Shown here one piece after another: positions 5,230-8,278 of a stretch of 8,278 nucleotides of DNA. The position numbers and the translations under genes are program-made. Location: positions 1 through 8,278 of the forward strand of contig USPI01000055.1 in the NCBI GenBank assembly GCA_900556535.1. Direction: 5' to 3'. Source of the stretch: an uncultured Eubacteriales bacterium. Lineage in GTDB: Bacteria; Bacillota; Clostridia; Oscillospirales; Oscillospiraceae. Positions within the stretch are counted from its first letter, which is position 1; every line of letters starts with the position of its first letter. The notes beneath the pieces are model-generated. The model was given only the letters and a program-made list of their open reading frames with translations. It was not told where the DNA came from and ran no database searches.

Positions 5230-6258
5230 TTACCACTTATTTGAGACCTTTTCCGCGAAGCCGGGGAAGTCCTTTATCTCAATGACCTTGCCGTCGTCGA
5301 GCACCGCCTTGCCTGTGAAAAGACCGAAGACCTGATGCTGATCGCTCTTTATGACGCCGACGCTGGAGCAGGCGGCGCGGTCGAGCACGGGCTTAAAGTC
5401 CATCTCAAATCTGCCGTCGTCGGAGGTGAAGGTCCAGGGCTCAAGGAACGCCTTCTCGTCGCCGGGGATGTTGAAGTTGACCTGGCTTATCTTGTGCGCC
5501 TTTCCGTCGTAAAAGAGCATATTTTCGCTCGCGGCGGAGGTGTCGCCGAAGCCGTAGCCGATGTTCCAGCCGAAGCGCACTCCGTCCACGGCGCCGGAGG
5601 CGGAGCCCCAGTACCAAGTGTTTTTATACGTCCACACGCCGCGTCCCCAGTCGAGCACCGCGAAGCTATCCTCCGGGTCAAAGACGTAAGTCCTGCCGTC
5701 GTAGGTGACCTCACCGCGGGCACGCATGCAGTTTATCTTCTGGTTGTAGTAAAAATGTCCGGGCTTATCAAAGGGCGTGGCGATGACCATGCTCTCCTCC
5801 GGCTCGTCAAACAGCTCGACCTTTGCGTACAGTGAGCCTGCGGGGCCGAACTTTTTCATCTGCGCTATGAGAGTGCGCACGCCGGAGCCGTCGTTTTTAA
5901 AATAGATGCTGTAGTTTTTGCCGATGGCGGTCGTGTCGCCTGTTTTGCTCGTTTCGGGGAGCTTGCGCTTACCCAGCGGCATGAAGCACATGGGGCTCGT
6001 GGTTATCTCCCAGCCCTCCTCGAAGTTGAGCAGGCTTATTGAGTCAAGACCCATGTAGCCGTTGTCGTCGATGGTGAGCGCAAGGGCGAAGCGGCCGTTA
6101 TTTATGAGGTAGTAGTCCCATTCCTTTATCCGCATGGGGCTTGCCTTGATGTCTGCGCGCCTGTATACAGGCAGCAGCTTTTTCGCGTAGCCGCGCTCGG
6201 TGAGCTCTCCGTTTTCGTCCAGAAGGGGTATTTCCCGGGTTATCTCGTGCTGATCCAT
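5230..6258 (-). CDS. DUF2804 domain protein
   Basis: The product has 342 residues and looks like the DUF2804 family along its whole length. Landmarks are LLDENGELTERGYAKKLLPVY (12-32, N-terminal), IKEWDYYLI (44-52), YYNQKINCM (170-178), LDWGRGVWTYKNTWYWGSAS (202-221) and NIGYGFGDTSAASEN (232-246). The family has no established biochemical role. Its Trp-, Gly- and Asp-rich beta-strand character recalls lipocalin-like folds (inference). No signal peptide or membrane segment is seen, so it is probably cytoplasmic. ATG at 6258 is chosen because AAAGGAG (6275-6269) lies ten bases upstream. An earlier in-frame start at 6303 would reach far into the preceding gene and has no good site. It starts four bases after the helicase-loader stop, so it is the last gene of the dnaD/loader operon, and it ends before the shared terminator. 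Confidence 0.88.
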   Translation of the reverse strand: MDQHEITREIPLLDENGELTERGYAKKLLPVYRRADIKASPMRIKEWDYYLINNGRFALALTIDDNGYMGLDSISLLNFEEGWEITTSPMCFMPLGKRKLPETSKTGDTTAIGKNYSIYFKNDGSGVRTLIAQMKKFGPAGSLYAKVELFDEPEESMVIATPFDKPGHFYYNQKINCMRARGEVTYDGRTYVFDPEDSFAVLDWGRGVWTYKNTWYWGSASGAVDGVRFGWNIGYGFGDTSAASENMLFYDGKAHKISQVNFNIPGDEKAFLEPWTFTSDDGRFEMDFKPVLDRAACSSVGVIKSDQHQVFGLFTGKAVLDDGKVIEIKDFPGFAEKVSNKW

Positions 6259-6262
6259 TCTC

Positions 6263-7228
6263 CTACATCTCCTTTTTAAGCTTGCGTATATCGGTTCCTG
6301 CAAACGGGAGCTTTGTAAACTCGCCGTCTATCCTCGAGCATATCTGCGGGGTGTAGCGCCGCGCCATTTCGGCGTCGGTGAGGTTAGTGCTGATGATGGT
6401 CTTTCTGCCGTTGACAAGGCGGGTGTTTATGAGCGTGTACAGAGCGGAAATGCTTATCTGCGTGAGCATCTCCGTGCCGAGATCGTCGAGGATCATGAGC
6501 TCACAGTCGAGCATACGCTCGACCCTGACGGCGGCCTTTTCCGCAGCCTCGGGATCGCGCGAAAATTTCCTGAGCTCGAACGCCTCAAGCGCCGAGGCGG
6601 CCGTATCGTAGCACACCGAGTGCCCGTTTTCCGCGACCACGCGGGCGATGCAGGCGGAAAGGAAGGTCTTGCCCAGCCCCGTGCCGCCCTGAAACAGCAG
6701 ATTCATCGAGCGCTCGGAAAAGCTGTGTGCATATTCTCGGCAGGTCTCGTAAACGATGCTCATGCCCACGCGCGCCTCGCCGTAAAGGCTGAGGTCAAAG
6801 TTCTCAAAGCACTCGTCGCTGGTCTTTAAAAGCGTGCTCAGCTCCGAGGTGAGGGCGCGGTTATACGCCTCGTGAAGACACGAGCACATTTTGCTTCCGA
6901 TAAAGCCTGTGTCCTTACATTCCTTGCAATTGTAAATATCGTCGAGATAGTCGGCGGGGTAGCCGTATTCGCACAGCAATTCCGCCCTGCGCGCCTGAAG
7001 CGCAAGGCTTTCCTTCTCAAGCCGCGCGACGGCCTCGGCTATATCGCCCTGCCGCTTTATCGTCAGCCCCACGAGCTCGGACATCTGGCTGCGCAGACGC
7101 TCGTCAATGCGCCTTATTTCGGGGATGCGGGAATATATCCTGTCCTGCCTGACGAAATGCTCGGCGACGTTCCGCTCGTGCGTGCGGGCAAGCTGCTCTC
7201 TTGCCTTTGCGAGAATCTTTCCGTCCAT
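6263..7228 (-). CDS. DnaC/DnaI-like AAA+ helicase loader
   Basis: The product has 321 residues. The N-terminal part (about 1-95) is a charged helical, probably coiled-coil region with many Arg and Glu. A four-cysteine knuckle follows, CKECKDTG...MCSC (Cys 101, 104, 115, 117), which probably binds zinc as in DnaI. The AAA+ ATPase domain has Walker A GGTGLGKT (181-188), Walker B LMILDDLG (244-251), sensor 1 TIISTN (277-282) and the arginine-bearing ICSRIDG (296-302). Proteins of this kind load the replicative helicase onto DNA with DnaD/DnaB-type partners. The DnaD-domain gene lies just upstream with a three-base gap, which supports this over the related IS21 helper IstB. No transposase is present. 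The ribosome binding site is weak (AAAGG about 17 bases upstream), so translation may be coupled to the preceding gene. Confidence 0.92.
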   Translation of the reverse strand: MDGKILAKAREQLARTHERNVAEHFVRQDRIYSRIPEIRRIDERLRSQMSELVGLTIKRQGDIAEAVARLEKESLALQARRAELLCEYGYPADYLDDIYNCKECKDTGFIGSKMCSCLHEAYNRALTSELSTLLKTSDECFENFDLSLYGEARVGMSIVYETCREYAHSFSERSMNLLFQGGTGLGKTFLSACIARVVAENGHSVCYDTAASALEAFELRKFSRDPEAAEKAAVRVERMLDCELMILDDLGTEMLTQISISALYTLINTRLVNGRKTIISTNLTDAEMARRYTPQICSRIDGEFTKLPFAGTDIRKLKKEM

Positions 7229-7231
7229 TGC

Positions 7232-8278
7232 TTAACCGTTTTTAACCTTTTCGTAGATTGAGCGCAGCCGGTCGAGCTCATCGCCTGAAACGCTGCTGCG
7301 ATGCTGATTTTCGGCCTTCGCCGGAGCGGGGGAGCGGCTGTCGCGCTCCCTGACGTCGGCTGCCGTGCGAATGCCCTTACTCTGCCATGAGAGCATTATC
7401 TTGTTCATGTATCCCCATTTGAGCGCACCCGTGTTCGTAACGGTGCGGTCGTAGGCGATGAGGATAGCCTCGTTATCAAAGCCCATGTCGAACCATGAGG
7501 TGATGTACTTGCGCTCGGTCGGAGTCAGCACTCTGCTGCCGATGCCCATCGCGAGCTTCAGTTCGCCCGCCCTTGAGCGCTTTTCCGCGGCCGCGCGGAT
7601 GTATTCGTCGGCCTGCTCGATGGTGATTATCTCCTTGTTCGCCCATGAATAGGCTTCCTTTTCGATGCTGCGCATCGACGGAAGACGCCCCATGCCGTAC
7701 TTTTCGCGGAAGACGTCGATGCAGTAGCTTATGAGCATGAATATGACGTCCGCGGGCAGGGAGAGATAGTCATAAATGCCGAAAAGCGTCTTCATATCCG
7801 CCGTTGAGAGCGTCCTGCCGAGCTTGCTCTGCGCCTGCGACACGACGGCCTGAAAGCCGCTGTCCTCCTTGGAGCGGCGGACGATATCCTCCGAGGTGTA
7901 CTCGGGAAGCTCCTCCGGCGGAGGAAGCTTTTTTTCATTTTCCGGCTCTGATTGCACCGGCTTTGCACCGGCTGCGGGGATAAGGCGCATGAGCTTTTCG
8001 TAGGCGTCGAGCAGCACCTGCGGCAGCTCGCTTGTATACAGCGCCCCGCCGTGGTCATATTCGGCGCATAGACTGATCCATTTGCGGTTGTACCACGGGT
8101 TGAGCACTTCGCCCACATCCTTTTTGAGCCGCTTGTACGGCTCGCCTTCGAGATGGAATTCGCTTTTTGCCACGCGCTTGGCAAGCCGCTCCATCTCGGC
8201 GGGATTCGCGTCGATGTACCGGCGCAGCGCCGCCATCTGCTCCGGGGTTTTCTCCTTCGGAGCGAAGATCCATTCCAC
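7232..8278 (-). CDS. DnaD-domain primosome protein, 5' end at window edge
   Basis: The frame runs to the window edge and ends at TAA (7234-7232). The outermost codon, at 8278-8276, is GTG. It could be the start, but no upstream ribosome binding site can be examined, so the gene is treated as possibly partial (348 codons visible). Two DnaD/DnaB_2-type helical domains can be seen. One is at about 128-212 (DIVRRSKEDSGFQAVV, DMKTLFGIYDYLSLPADVI, MLISYCIDV). The other is at about 248-306 (LTPTERKYITSWFDMGF, AILIAYDRTV), ending in the typical WGYMNKIMLSW with KGI. A Pro/Glu-rich linker precedes the first (about 104-127) and a Ser/Pro/Ala-rich tail follows the second. DnaD-type proteins remodel DNA and recruit the helicase loader during replication initiation and restart. 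The loader gene follows after three bases. Residues 1-103 are helical and charged and were not recognised. Confidence 0.88.
   Translation of the reverse strand: MEWIFAPKEKTPEQMAALRRYIDANPAEMERLAKRVAKSEFHLEGEPYKRLKKDVGEVLNPWYNRKWISLCAEYDHGGALYTSELPQVLLDAYEKLMRLIPAAGAKPVQSEPENEKKLPPPEELPEYTSEDIVRRSKEDSGFQAVVSQAQSKLGRTLSTADMKTLFGIYDYLSLPADVIFMLISYCIDVFREKYGMGRLPSMRSIEKEAYSWANKEIITIEQADEYIRAAAEKRSRAGELKLAMGIGSRVLTPTERKYITSWFDMGFDNEAILIAYDRTVTNTGALKWGYMNKIMLSWQSKGIRTAADVRERDSRSPAPAKAENQHRSSVSGDELDRLRSIYEKVKNG

Noticed and set aside
6259..6303. Longer DUF2804 start at 6303
   Set aside because: It would overlap the loader gene by about 40 bases without a suitable ribosome binding site. ATG 6258 has AAAGGAG ten bases upstream.
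6263..7228. Reading of the AAA+ gene as IS21 helper IstB
   Set aside because: There is no transposase or terminal inverted repeat. The N-terminal helical region, the cysteine knuckle and the adjacent DnaD-domain gene fit a helicase loader.

Overview
The window looks like chromosomal DNA from a fairly GC-rich member of the Bacillota, most likely a gut-type Clostridia (Oscillospiraceae or Christensenellaceae-like). The evidence is a long-form ribosome hibernation factor, a DnaD-domain primosome protein next to a DnaC/DnaI-type helicase loader, strong AGGAG ribosome binding sites, SigA-type promoters and several U-tailed terminators. The family-level placement is inference. There is no sign of phage, transposon, CRISPR or RNA genes. 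All but one of the genes belong to recognisable families.

Left part (+ strand). The window opens inside a leucine-rich-repeat protein (1-1142). An AT-rich gap follows, holding a good extended -10 promoter for hpf (1267-1812, long HPF). The hpf transcript appears to begin with a compact GNRA-capped hairpin. A UACG-capped terminator hairpin follows hpf and sits directly against the ribosome binding site of prmA (1872-2780, ribosomal protein L11 methyltransferase). prmA ends at a bidirectional terminator. Next is a very small leftward reading frame (2866-3018, 50 aa, unrecognised). A strong promoter then drives rsmE (3107-3838, 16S rRNA U1498 methyltransferase), which overlaps a MATE-family multidrug/cation transporter gene (3835-5145) by four bases.

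Right part (- strand). A long, almost perfect bidirectional terminator at 5151-5189 separates the rightward genes from a tight leftward operon. In transcription order this is a DnaD-domain protein (running off the window edge, 8278-7232), a DnaC/DnaI-like AAA+ helicase loader (7228-6263) and a DUF2804 protein (6258-5230), with gaps of only 3-4 bases.

Functionally, hpf, prmA and rsmE all act on the ribosome (dormancy, L11 methylation, 16S methylation). DnaD and the loader act in replication initiation or restart. The MATE pump and the DUF2804 protein are passengers whose coupling to these operons is the less expected part. No clearly new biological system is visible. The items most worth a second look are the small ORF between prmA and rsmE, the RNA structures around hpf, the higher-order modules of the LRR protein, and the DUF2804 gene in a primosome operon.
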